From the NCBI GenBank assembly GCA_964463915.1, contig CAYXEH010000002.1, positions 65,922 to 129,921 of the forward strand: DNA of 64,000 nt, read 5' to 3'. A program made the position numbers and the translations under genes. The notes under the pieces are model-generated. The model saw only the letters and a program-made list of their open reading frames with translations, was not told the origin of the DNA and made no database searches. Shown in pieces: positions 1 through 9,150 of this stretch. How positions within the stretch are numbered: the stretch's first letter is position 1; each line of letters starts with the position of its first letter. The DNA is from PUPG01 sp964463915 (lineage in GTDB: Bacteria > Bacteroidota > Bacteroidia > Bacteroidales > UBA7960).

Positions 1-1682
1 CGCTGATTATCACGGGCAATTCCCGGGAACAATTTCTTGCCGGGTGGCCTGAGTTCAAACCAGAAATAATTCTTGAACTGCATGGAAAAGGACCAGGGTT
101 CATCAGATATCACTGGAAATTCATTGCGGCTGAATACCTCCACAGGAGTGTTGCCGGCAAAATCCGAAAGATCCAGTTCCACATGCTGGGAATAGCGGGA
201 GAGGTTCACTACAACCAATATTGTCTCATCCCCGAAAGCACGGATAAAGGCCAGTATTTTCGGATTATTGGTATTTACAAATTGCAGGGACCCCCGCCCA
301 AAAGCCTTATATTGACGTCGTTTGGCTATGACCCGCCTTTTCCACCACAGAAAAGAGGAAGGGTTCTTTTCCTGGTTCTCTACATTGACAGAGGTATAAT
401 GATGATGGGGATCAATGACCAGTGGGAGAAAAAGTTGCTGTGGATCCGCGTTGGAGAACCCGGCATTTTTGTCCGGTGACCACTGCATGGGCGTCCGGAC
501 CCCGTCCCTGTCTCCCAGGTAATAGTTATCACCCATTCCGATCTCATCACCATAATAAATAATGGGGGTTCCCGGTAATGAAAGTAAAAGCACATTCAGC
601 ACCTCGATGGTCCGCGTATCACCGCCAAGCAAGGGAAATAACCGTCTGCGAATTCCCACGTTCACCCTTTTGCGCGGATCCTTGGCAAAGGCCCGGTACA
701 TGTAATCGCGCTCTTCATCCGTGACCATTTCAAGGGTCAGTTCATCGTGATTGCGCAGGAAAGTGGCCCACTGACAGTTTTCTGGGATATCCGGCGTTTG
801 TTCCAGTATATCCACCACCGGGAAACGGTCTTCCATCCGAAGGGCCATAAATAAACGCGGCATCACCGGAAAGTGAAAAGCCATATGGCACTCATCCCCG
901 TCACCAAAATATTCACGGGCATCACCGGGCCATTGATTGGCCTCGGCCAGCAACAACCGGTTATCATACCGGTCGTCCACATGTTTTCGGAGTTTTTTCA
1001 GGTAGGCATGGGTTTCGGGCAGGTTCTCGCAATTGGTTCCCTCGGCCTCATAGAGATAAGGAACAGCATCCAGCCTGAAGCCGTCCACGCCTATCTGAAA
1101 CCAGAAGTCCAGCACCTTCAGGATCTCTTGCTGCACCCTCGGATTTTCAAAATTGAGGTCAGGTTGGTGGGAATAGAAACGATGCCAGTAATAGGCCCCG
1201 GCCATATGATCATATGTCCAGTTCGACACCTCAAAGTCCTGGAAAATGATGCGGGCATCCGCGTATTTGTCCGGATCATCGCTCCAAACATAGAAATCCC
1301 GGGCCACACTGCCCGGTTTTGCCCTACGGGCCCGCTGAAACCATTTATGTTCGGAAGAGGTATGGTTCAACACCAGTTCTGTAATAATACGCAACCCTCT
1401 TTTGTGGGCCTCTTTGACAAAGCGTTTGAAATCAGCAAGGGTTCCGTAATCAGGATGAATGCCGGTAAACGCTGCAATGTCATAGCCTCCGTCGCGCAAG
1501 GGAGAAGGGTAAAAGGGAAGCAGCCAAATGGTATTGACCCCGAGATTCTCAATGTAATCCAGCTTTTTGATCAATCCCTTGAAGTCACCAATTCCATCCC
1601 CGTCACTGTCATAAAAAGAACGGACGTGCAACTGGTAAATGATCGCATCTTTATACCAATAGGGCTCTCTTTTAACTGTCAT
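1..1682 (-). CDS. treS: Trehalose synthase (maltose alpha-D-glucosyltransferase), 3' part beyond the window
   Basis: GH13 alpha-amylase-family enzyme that interconverts maltose and trehalose by intramolecular transglucosylation in the cytoplasm. The reading frame starts at the ATG at 1682 (MTVKREPYWYKDAIIYQLHV) and stays open for 560 codons to the window edge. The opening is the TreS signature: YKDAIIYQLHVRSF, then a calcium-type loop DSDGDGIGDF near residue 26 and PFYPSPLRDGGYDI near 56. The GH13 nucleophile is Asp205 in GFRLDAVPYL, and the conserved RNHDE motif is encoded near 750. The last visible residues (FELRPPGKKLFPG) lie in the C-terminal beta domain. Many TreS proteins continue into a maltokinase domain; whether this one does cannot be seen. 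Trehalose is a common compatible solute, so a role in osmotic or storage metabolism is inferred. Confidence 0.93.
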   Translation of the reverse strand, partial: MTVKREPYWYKDAIIYQLHVRSFYDSDGDGIGDFKGLIKKLDYIENLGVNTIWLLPFYPSPLRDGGYDIAAFTGIHPDYGTLADFKRFVKEAHKRGLRIITELVLNHTSSEHKWFQRARRAKPGSVARDFYVWSDDPDKYADARIIFQDFEVSNWTYDHMAGAYYWHRFYSHQPDLNFENPRVQQEILKVLDFWFQIGVDGFRLDAVPYLYEAEGTNCENLPETHAYLKKLRKHVDDRYDNRLLLAEANQWPGDAREYFGDGDECHMAFHFPVMPRLFMALRMEDRFPVVDILEQTPDIPENCQWATFLRNHDELTLEMVTDEERDYMYRAFAKDPRKRVNVGIRRRLFPLLGGDTRTIEVLNVLLLSLPGTPIIYYGDEIGMGDNYYLGDRDGVRTPMQWSPDKNAGFSNADPQQLFLPLVIDPHHHYTSVNVENQEKNPSSFLWWKRRVIAKRRQYKAFGRGSLQFVNTNNPKILAFIRAFGDETILVVVNLSRYSQHVELDLSDFAGNTPVEVFSRNEFPVISDEPWSFSMQFKNYFWFELRPPGKKLFPGIARDNQ

Positions 1683-1920
1683 AAATTATAATGATAATGT
1701 AAGAAAAATTGTGATAACAGCAGTATTGGAGACATCGTATTCCTGCTGGTCATGAAAAAAAATGCCGGACTTTACCAGGCTTTACAAAGTTAAAAAACTT
1801 CTGATGCATCACACCAACCAGATAACAGACAATTCGAGTTGGATTCAGAAAGAATCAAAAAATGGAAGTCTTTACACTCCCGTGCACCAGGGTTCTATAC
1901 CCGTTGCCATGGTTATAAAC

Positions 1921-1952
1921 AGAAAGGGACCACCCGCAGGCAGCCCCTTTCT
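1921..1952 (-). terminator. Hairpin after the TonB-plug/barrel gene
   Basis: Arms AGAAAGGG and CCCTTTCT enclose a 16-nt loop, 22 nt past the stop codon of the leftward gene at 1974-4829. On the minus strand the hairpin is followed by GTTTAT, a weak U-tract. The rest of the 291-nt gap before treS shows nothing else clear. Confidence 0.5.
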
Positions 1953-1973
1953 CATCCACCAAAACCAACTCAA

Positions 1974-4829
1974 TCAATTTACATTGAAATTCCGGAGGTT
2001 ATATGTAAGGGTCAACATGAAAAAGCGGTTCAATACATTGCTGCGCATATCTTCCACGTAATTACTGGTCACATTACGCTGCACACTCTGATTCTGGTCC
2101 AGGATGTCATACACACCAAGGGTCAGTTCCGCCTGCCTGTTGGCAAGGAACTTACGCCCCAGATTCAAATTCCATAACCAGTAGTTATCGTTGAAATCAT
2201 CGCCAAGGCCACTGTAAAATAAATTACTCACATCATTTCTCAGCACCCATCCGTCTAAGAATATCCAGTTAAACTGCATCTGACTAACATGGTAAAAATA
2301 GTTGTTGTCCAGGGTCGGGCGAAGAGTGTTCTCCACAATATTGTAATTCAGATTATACGAGAGGCTGAAATCTACATTGGGGTTTATATTACTGCTAAGA
2401 ACCACACCGCTGTTGGTATTGTAGGAATTGGCAATATTCTCCTGATTATTGATCAGGCCAGGGGTGCGTGAATATGCCAGTCCTGCGGTGATATTCATAT
2501 TGCTCCGGATAAAAGTCAACGGAAAGCCATAATTAACCATTGAACGTATATTGGCATGGCCACCCATGTTGACCGGCTGTGTGTACTGGGCACCGCGAGG
2601 CAGATTATAGCCGTTCTCAAGTACAGTGTCAGTTGGGGCGATAAAAGTGGCATTCCCAATATAATTGTTGGTTATATTGCCAAAAACAGATGCGAAAAAA
2701 GTGCGGGAATCCACCAGATTGGTATGGTTGTAACGTGCAGTAAAAAAGTGGCTATAGCTTTGTTCCAGTTCAGGATTTCCGCTACTGAGCAGCAGCGGAT
2801 TGGAGTTGTCAACCACATCCTGCAGCTGGGTCGCAGAAGGGGCATTGGTAAATGTCCGGTACATCAGCCGGAGGGTTTTTTCTTTGGAATAATTATAGGT
2901 AAAGTGCAACATGGGAATAACATTCCTGAAGGAATGATCCACCACTGCTTCGTAAGGAAGCAGCTGTTCAGACGAAAGATCTGCCTGCTGATAGGATACC
3001 TCAGCCAGGAAATTGTATCGCTCGCCCCGTAAACGGTAACCAAGGCCCACGCGATTGGTCAGGTACCCGTTGGTCAGGTCGTTCGACAAGTCATCTTCAA
3101 ACAAGCTGTAAGACTCCCGGAGAATATCATAACTGTTGGTCATCCGGTCTGATTCATTATTTGAAAATGAAACATTGTAAGACAACTGTAGCATGCCATT
3201 TTCCGTAACCGGCTCTGTATAGGTCAGGTTGGTGGAGAGGGAGTAACTGTCCGCGCCGGAATCCGATTGTTGGTCCACAAGATCTTCTACAAAGACCGGC
3301 CCTTCATAGTATTGACTTAAGGCGTCAAGAAAATACAGGTATTCATTGTTGTTCATATTCATATTCAGCCTTGTGGAGAGAGAGCGTCCGTTGTCATTCA
3401 AACGGGCACGATAAGAAATGTTATTGGAAAAAGAATACCCGTCCCAGTCCCTGTCATACGCTGTCATGGATTGGTTCAGCAGTTCATTGGTTTGCATCAG
3501 TGTCGTTGCCTCCGATAGGCTTTCCGAAGTTGTTTGCTGCATACTGAAACGAGGACTTACAATGATCCTGTGATTGTCATTGATGGCATAATCAATACGA
3601 CCGCTGAAACGGTGGTTCTGGTTGGATCGCTCGGATTGATCAAGGGCAGAATAATACTGCGAATTATTGCCATCAAGGAAGTACTGCCGGTCGCTGAACT
3701 CTTCCGATTCATTGGAGGAACCGTTAAAAAAATAACTGCCGTTCACCTCTGCCTTTTCACCCCATACGTCAGCATAATTAATCCCCAGGGCATGAGTTGT
3801 ATTGTTTCCACTTTGCTGCCCGATCAGGAAGTCACCACGGTTAATACTGCCGCCACCAGGAGGACGTCCGCCGCCACCACGCATTCCTCCACCACCTCCT
3901 CTTCTGCCTCCCCCTCCGGAACTCATAAAACCGGAAAGGTCTTCACTGGTAAAATTCTGCTGGTTGATGTTATTGCTCATCCCGATAATGGAGATGCGCC
4001 GCTGATCCATAAAAATATTGGTCACAAGCCCGGCCTGGTAGCGGTCGGTATCCCCGTATCCGGAATAAACCCTACCGAACTGGCCGCTGCGGCGGTCAAG
4101 ACGGGTCACAATGTTGACCGTTTTGGTGCGATCACCATCATCAAATCCCGTCAATAACGACTGGTCACTTTGCTGATCATATACCTCAATTTCGTCAACC
4201 ATTTCGGCCGGGATATTTCGAAGGGCAATATTGGGATCGTCACCAAAAAATTCACGGCCGTCCACCAGGACTTGCTGTACTTCTTCTCCCTGTGCGGTAA
4301 CTCCGGTTACGTCCACAGTAATACCAGGCATGCGCCTTACCAGGTCTTCGGTACTGGCATCGGGATTGGTGGTAAAAGCATCCGCATTATACTGGATGGT
4401 ATCTCCCCGCTGCTGGGCTGTAATTGCTCTTCCGGTAATGGTTATTTCACGAAGCATGGCATCTGTCATCGCCAGCTTAATGTCCTCCAGTTCATTCACA
4501 TCCTCCCGAACCTGCACCAGGGTTTCAAAAGGCCTGAAGCCCAAATAGGTGGCCCGCAAAATATATGTCCCCATGGGTAAACGCAACTGGTAGTTGCCTT
4601 CTATGTCAGCCGCTGTACTAAATACCCGGGTGGTGTCACGCGTATGGGTAAAAAACAGGTGAGCCCCGGGAAGTGGCCGGTCATCCATCTGATCCATAAC
4701 CACTCCGTGCACGAGTACTTCTCTGGCCTGTTCCCTCCCGGCCTGCCTCCGGCCCTGTCCTTGCTGACGCTGTCCGAAAACAGTGTTTGCAGAAGCAACA
4801 ATCAATATAACCAAGAGGATCTGCTTCAT
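1974..4829 (-). CDS. Exported outer membrane beta-barrel protein with carboxypeptidase-like and TonB-plug domains
   Basis: 951-residue outer membrane protein of the Bacteroidota OMP_b-brl_3 / TonB-dependent receptor type. A Sec signal peptide (MKQILLVILIVASANTVFG) is followed by a carboxypeptidase regulatory-like beta sandwich at about residues 38-115 (VHGVVMDQMDDRPLPGAHLF). A plug-like region at about 130-245 contains LVDGREFFGDDPNIALRNIP. The rest is rich in aromatic, alternating beta-strand sequence and ends RFFMLTLTYNL, as barrel proteins do. No SusD partner lies beside it, so a glycan-uptake role is not supported and the substrate is unknown. An unusual glycine/arginine-rich stretch sits at about residues 301-328. 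The gene appears monocistronic, divergent from the HMG-CoA reductase gene. Confidence 0.85.
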   Translation of the reverse strand: MKQILLVILIVASANTVFGQRQQGQGRRQAGREQAREVLVHGVVMDQMDDRPLPGAHLFFTHTRDTTRVFSTAADIEGNYQLRLPMGTYILRATYLGFRPFETLVQVREDVNELEDIKLAMTDAMLREITITGRAITAQQRGDTIQYNADAFTTNPDASTEDLVRRMPGITVDVTGVTAQGEEVQQVLVDGREFFGDDPNIALRNIPAEMVDEIEVYDQQSDQSLLTGFDDGDRTKTVNIVTRLDRRSGQFGRVYSGYGDTDRYQAGLVTNIFMDQRRISIIGMSNNINQQNFTSEDLSGFMSSGGGGRRGGGGGMRGGGGRPPGGGSINRGDFLIGQQSGNNTTHALGINYADVWGEKAEVNGSYFFNGSSNESEEFSDRQYFLDGNNSQYYSALDQSERSNQNHRFSGRIDYAINDNHRIIVSPRFSMQQTTSESLSEATTLMQTNELLNQSMTAYDRDWDGYSFSNNISYRARLNDNGRSLSTRLNMNMNNNEYLYFLDALSQYYEGPVFVEDLVDQQSDSGADSYSLSTNLTYTEPVTENGMLQLSYNVSFSNNESDRMTNSYDILRESYSLFEDDLSNDLTNGYLTNRVGLGYRLRGERYNFLAEVSYQQADLSSEQLLPYEAVVDHSFRNVIPMLHFTYNYSKEKTLRLMYRTFTNAPSATQLQDVVDNSNPLLLSSGNPELEQSYSHFFTARYNHTNLVDSRTFFASVFGNITNNYIGNATFIAPTDTVLENGYNLPRGAQYTQPVNMGGHANIRSMVNYGFPLTFIRSNMNITAGLAYSRTPGLINNQENIANSYNTNSGVVLSSNINPNVDFSLSYNLNYNIVENTLRPTLDNNYFYHVSQMQFNWIFLDGWVLRNDVSNLFYSGLGDDFNDNYWLWNLNLGRKFLANRQAELTLGVYDILDQNQSVQRNVTSNYVEDMRSNVLNRFFMLTLTYNLRNFNVN

Positions 4830-5030
4830 TTCATAAAGAATTGGAGAATGGTTTCATGTCAAAGAGGTCTATTAAGAACAATTGTTGGACAACCATTAAC
4901 GGATTTAGTTTAACGCAGATGCTGGTTTTTATTAAATTTCTTCTTAATCACACAATTGTTTATTTTAGCAGTGTATTCAAGGCTTTATCACACGATTTTC
5001 CTGAAAAGACGAAACTGATTCATTCAAACA

Positions 5031-6191
5031 ATGAAGCTCCCAAAAGACAGAGAGAACGATTACTCAAGAGAGGTAATGGAGGCCAGGGCTGAATTCCTCG
5101 CAAAAATGAGTGGCCAGAAAATCGACTATCTGCACAACAGCGTAATAGACCCGGAACTGGCCAGGGGTAACATTGAAAACATCATCGGGTTTGCCCAGCT
5201 GCCGGTCGGGGTGATCGGGCCACTCACAATCAATGGTGAACATACCGATGGCGACCTGTATGTCCCTTTAGGCACCTCGGAAGGCGCACTTGTGGCATCT
5301 TACAACCGTGGTGCAAGAGCAATCAGCTTATCCGGTGGGGTCAATGTACTGGTTACCAAAGATCAGATTCAGCGGGCGCCCTATTTTATCCTGGAAAATG
5401 TATTCAGGGCAAAAGATTTTACAACGTGGCTGGCAGCCAATTTTGACAAACTCAGGGAAGTGACCGGGCAGTCGACCAACCATGGAAAGTTAACTGGTTA
5501 TAGTACCTATATCCATGGCCGCATAGTGTATGTGAGGCTGGAGTTCTCCTCCGGCGATGCCATGGGAATGAATATGATCACCAGGGCGTCTCAGGATATC
5601 TGCCAGTTCATTCAGGCACATTATCCCATCCAGGGCTATGCCATCGAAAGCAATATGGCCGTCGATAAAAAGCCATCCCAGATCAATACAATTCTTGGCA
5701 GGGGAAAAACCGTTACCGCAGAGGTGCTGCTGAAAGAACAGGTGATAAAACGTTTCCTCAGAACCACGGCACAGAATATTGACAATGCTTACCGGAGACA
5801 GGTGGCCGGCGGTCAGCTTGCCGGGGTAATGGGCTCCAACGGCCACCTGGCCAACGGCATTGCTGCCCTTTTCATGGCGTGTGGCCAGGATCTTGCCAAT
5901 GTCAGCGAGTCCTGTGTCGGTTACATTTATTCCGAAACGATTGATAAAGATCTTTATGTTTCCCTGCATTTGCCCTCATTGGTGGTTGGCACCGTAGGAG
6001 GCGGTGTTTCCCTCCCCACCCAGAAAGAGTGCCTGAACATTATCGGGTGCCATGGTGCAGGAAAAGCCCGCCGATTCGCAGAAATCGCCGCGGCAACCCT
6101 GATGGCTGGTGAACTTTCACTGGCAGCATCCATTGTAGCCGGCGATTTTGTAACCGCCCACGAAAAATTCGGCCGGAACAGGCCGACGTAA
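5031..6191 (+). CDS. Hydroxymethylglutaryl-CoA reductase, class I-like
   Basis: 386-residue soluble enzyme that reduces HMG-CoA to mevalonate. The sequence follows the eukaryotic/archaeal class I pattern: ENIIGFAQLPVGVIGPL near residue 50, GTSEGALVAS with the catalytic Glu84, GDAMGMNMI near 185, DKKPSQ with Lys213, GQD with Asp287, TVGGGVSLPTQ near 325, and AHEKFGRN with the general acid His377. All four catalytic residues of the family are therefore present, and the length matches the catalytic core without a membrane anchor. The ATG at 5031 gives the expected N-terminus. No other mevalonate-pathway gene is in the window. It is followed by a strong palindromic terminator. Confidence 0.92.
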   Translation: MKLPKDRENDYSREVMEARAEFLAKMSGQKIDYLHNSVIDPELARGNIENIIGFAQLPVGVIGPLTINGEHTDGDLYVPLGTSEGALVASYNRGARAISLSGGVNVLVTKDQIQRAPYFILENVFRAKDFTTWLAANFDKLREVTGQSTNHGKLTGYSTYIHGRIVYVRLEFSSGDAMGMNMITRASQDICQFIQAHYPIQGYAIESNMAVDKKPSQINTILGRGKTVTAEVLLKEQVIKRFLRTTAQNIDNAYRRQVAGGQLAGVMGSNGHLANGIAALFMACGQDLANVSESCVGYIYSETIDKDLYVSLHLPSLVVGTVGGGVSLPTQKECLNIIGCHGAGKARRFAEIAAATLMAGELSLAASIVAGDFVTAHEKFGRNRPT

Positions 6192-6236
6192 CCCTTGCCG
6201 GATCTCTCTGGCACAGACCCATCTGAATCAGACAGC

Positions 6237-6288
6237 CATTAAGTAAGGAAGCTCCCGGGGATATCCGCGGGAGCTTCTTTACTTAATG
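6237..6288. terminator. 52-nt near-perfect palindrome, probable bidirectional terminator
   Basis: Two 26-nt arms (starting CATTAAGTAAGGAAGCTCCC on the left) match over all but two positions, one of which can form a G-U pair. It lies between the convergent HMG-CoA reductase and M14 peptidase genes. The outer arms are A/T-rich, so each strand presents a GC-rich stem (GAAGCTCCCG) followed by TTTACTTAAT, the layout expected of a two-way intrinsic terminator. Confidence 0.8.
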
Positions 6289-6378
6289 ATTGTTATCACG
6301 TAATGGATTCATTGTCAGGCAACAGACTCAACCAGGCCCTTTGGGTACAAAAAACCTGGTCAATCTGTGCGTCCATGA

Positions 6379-8958
6379 TCAGGTTCCCATGATCTGCCCA
6401 AAGAACAATGAATTCATGAACAGTTTACTGTTGCCAAACCAGAACCCCCTGAAGTTGGGATTATGGATAATAGAAACCACTGTGCCCCGTCCTGAGCGAT
6501 TGACCTGAACCCCTGATGAGCCATCCATCACATTCAGGTAGGGCTCCCATACATAGCCACTCACCAGGGAATTCTCATTGAATACCACGGGATTGGCAAA
6601 AGGATTATCATTGGGTTTTGCCCCGAATGTACCTGATACATACACAGGCAAGGATTCTCTCCGGTAACCATATCCCACCGGATGGGTGGTGTCCAGACTG
6701 GTCATGAAAATACTCCCGGATATTCTCCTCGCACCACGGATGTCCCCTCGCATATAATAGGGTAAACGTCCCTCTTCTTCAATGTCAGGGGTGGAAAGAA
6801 ACTCCATATCAATAAAATCATTGCGTTCGAGCCACCTGTTGGCACTGCCGACAGCCACGATGGTTCCACCTGAGCGCACCCAGTCAGAAAGGGCCTCCCG
6901 GCCGGAGTCACCCAGTCCGTTAAAAGAACCCGATACCATCACGATCACATTATAACGGTTCAGATTTGTGGATGAAATGCGGTCCAGTTCAACCTTGGTC
7001 ACAGGCATGTGGAAGCGCTGATCCAGCATATGCCATACTTCGCCGGCACTACTGCTGCTGGTACCTGAACCGATAAGCATCAGCACCTCAGGCTTGCGTA
7101 AAGAGGCAAAACTACCACTTCCAAGGTTAATGCCTTCATCCACAAGGCTGGACCGTACAGGATGAATGGTGATCCCGGTCTCAGCTGCGGCCTCGTTAAT
7201 AATTTCATATACCCTTGATTGATCTATATCCTGGGTTTGTACGGGTACCATGATGGACCCGAAATTAAACTCTTTGGGTCCGTCAGCCAGTGGCATAGTG
7301 AAGGGTTCTGTGGCCACATGTGTGCGAAGCCCCTGGTTCTGCAAGTAATAAAGTGCTTTCGGAGCATAATAGTCGTCCCACTCAAACAGGTAGGCGACAT
7401 GGCTTTCCCCGCCTTCTACACGACCTTCCGGAAGCCCGATCTCTTCGACCACATTGTCCTGAATATTCCGCAGCTGCCTTGCTGAGGAAACTTTTCCGTA
7501 GGGCATGTTAAAGGCATAAGGCAAAGTCCATGTAGACACATCATAAAAAAGACTGTCCTCGAATTCAACCATCCGTTCAAACATGGACTGAATAAGGCGG
7601 TATTGCTTCTGCTTCAAGGGCACAACCCAGGCACTGCCCGGTTCAAAATCCTGCCCGTCAATATGCACACTCTCCGAAATATCATAAAAATCAACCTGGT
7701 GGGTCTTCAGGATGTCATGCAGGTGGTAATTTTTGCCCTGGTCATAGGAATCTCCAAAGATCCACGCTTCGAAGTCATCCTGTTCAGCTTCCTCAACTGC
7801 TGAGGCAAAGGTCCGGCGAAGATGCTCCAGCAGCGTCTCCCGCATTTCCAGGCTGGCCTCCAAAGACGACATGGAAACCAGCACCTGGTTACGGATGGTC
7901 TGTGCGAAGGGTATTACACCATGTATGGTCTCCCGCAGGTGACCGCGGGTGGAAGCCTGCTCAAACAAGATACCGATACTGCCCTGTACATCCGGATAAG
8001 TAGAGCCTTTCCCGTAATAAAAATCGTCGAATCCTTGCTGGGTATAATAAGTCTGACCGATCTCATCAAAGAATTTTGCATGATACTTACCCACTTCCAT
8101 GGTCAGTTCATCAGTAACATCCGGGGTGCGGGGGTTCACCCGCAAGGGTTCTCCGGGCTGGAAGAAAAAGGTGGAGCTGGAGCCGAACTCATGATGGTCA
8201 GTGTTGATATTGGGCATCCACTCATGGTAAGCTTCCACGCGACCGCGGCTCTCGGGATGCTGGACCGGCAACCAGTCGCGGTTCAGGTCAAACCAGTAAT
8301 GATTGGTTCTGGACCCGGGCCACACATCACGAAATTCCCGGTCATTGGGGTCAGGATTCAGTGTTTTGCTTTTATTGCGGTTCACCCAGCTGGCAAAACG
8401 GTCCTGCCCATCAGGGTTCAGTGAAGGATCTATCACAATCACCACATTCTCAAGAAGCTCCTGCACCTTTGCGCTTTGCCCGGCTGCCAGGTAATAGGCT
8501 ACCAGTGGAGCGGCATTGTGTGCACTCTGCTCGTTACCATGCACCCCGTAACCAAGGCGGACAACGGCTGGCATATTACTGACATCCAAATCTGCAGAGC
8601 GCTCCGGATCGGTCAGTGCCAGGTGATTGGCCTGTATCTCATCCAGGTTGCGCTGGTTTTCTTCGGATGTGATCACCAGGTGAACCAGCGGCCTGTGCTC
8701 ATAGGTGCGGCCATATTCGTAGATCATGGCCCGTTCCGAGGTTTCCGCAATACGCTCCATATACTGTACCATAAGCGCATGCTGAATATGCCATTCACCA
8801 GGCTGGTAACCCAGGAAATCTTCCGGGCTTGGCACATTGTCATCATAGGGAATGTCCTCAAGAAAATACGTTAGCGGACGGTTTGCCTGGAGCTGCAACA
8901 CGGCAAAACCAAGCATAAGGGAAATAACCACCGCTGCTTTAATAAAAATATGCTTCAT
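6379..8958 (-). CDS. Exported M14-family zinc carboxypeptidase
   Basis: 859-residue secreted metallopeptidase. A signal peptide covers about residues 1-25. The M14 zinc site is visible as HGNEQS (His140, Glu143), followed by DPSLNPDGQDRF near 180 and NTDHHEFG near 250, the third-ligand region. The long C-terminal half includes a class-I glutamine-amidotransferase-like Rossmann segment (VLMLIGSGTSSSSAGEVWHM near 640), seen in other large Bacteroidota M14 proteins. It should trim peptides outside the inner membrane. A -7 box lies 63 nt upstream, giving a leader of about 56 nt. It ends at the 52-nt palindrome. Confidence 0.9.
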   Translation of the reverse strand: MKHIFIKAAVVISLMLGFAVLQLQANRPLTYFLEDIPYDDNVPSPEDFLGYQPGEWHIQHALMVQYMERIAETSERAMIYEYGRTYEHRPLVHLVITSEENQRNLDEIQANHLALTDPERSADLDVSNMPAVVRLGYGVHGNEQSAHNAAPLVAYYLAAGQSAKVQELLENVVIVIDPSLNPDGQDRFASWVNRNKSKTLNPDPNDREFRDVWPGSRTNHYWFDLNRDWLPVQHPESRGRVEAYHEWMPNINTDHHEFGSSSTFFFQPGEPLRVNPRTPDVTDELTMEVGKYHAKFFDEIGQTYYTQQGFDDFYYGKGSTYPDVQGSIGILFEQASTRGHLRETIHGVIPFAQTIRNQVLVSMSSLEASLEMRETLLEHLRRTFASAVEEAEQDDFEAWIFGDSYDQGKNYHLHDILKTHQVDFYDISESVHIDGQDFEPGSAWVVPLKQKQYRLIQSMFERMVEFEDSLFYDVSTWTLPYAFNMPYGKVSSARQLRNIQDNVVEEIGLPEGRVEGGESHVAYLFEWDDYYAPKALYYLQNQGLRTHVATEPFTMPLADGPKEFNFGSIMVPVQTQDIDQSRVYEIINEAAAETGITIHPVRSSLVDEGINLGSGSFASLRKPEVLMLIGSGTSSSSAGEVWHMLDQRFHMPVTKVELDRISSTNLNRYNVIVMVSGSFNGLGDSGREALSDWVRSGGTIVAVGSANRWLERNDFIDMEFLSTPDIEEEGRLPYYMRGDIRGARRISGSIFMTSLDTTHPVGYGYRRESLPVYVSGTFGAKPNDNPFANPVVFNENSLVSGYVWEPYLNVMDGSSGVQVNRSGRGTVVSIIHNPNFRGFWFGNSKLFMNSLFFGQIMGT

Positions 8959-9020
8959 GTTTGTAGTTGGTTAGTAGGATTAGGTTAGTAAATAACTAGA
9001 GAGATCTTTCCGATCCCCGA

Positions 9021-9028
9021 CAAATATA
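9021..9028 (-). promoter_or_regulatory. -7 box of the M14 peptidase gene
   Basis: TATATTTG on the minus strand fits the Bacteroidota TAnnTTTG element. It predicts a start of transcription near 9014. No clear -33 TTTG is seen at the right spacing. Confidence 0.55.
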
Positions 9029-9150
9029 AACAGAAAAATAAACTATCAAAACCCGGCACCAGGCCGGAAATCAGCAATCAGGGACATTTGGGAAGTTTTT
9101 AATCCCATTGGTCGAAGCTGTTTTACAATTCAGGCCGAAATTGCTGTTTT

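Noticed and set aside
873..1691. 272-codon plus-strand open frame
   Set aside because: It lies opposite treS, whose motifs and frame are unmistakable; the plus-strand translation has no recognisable pattern.
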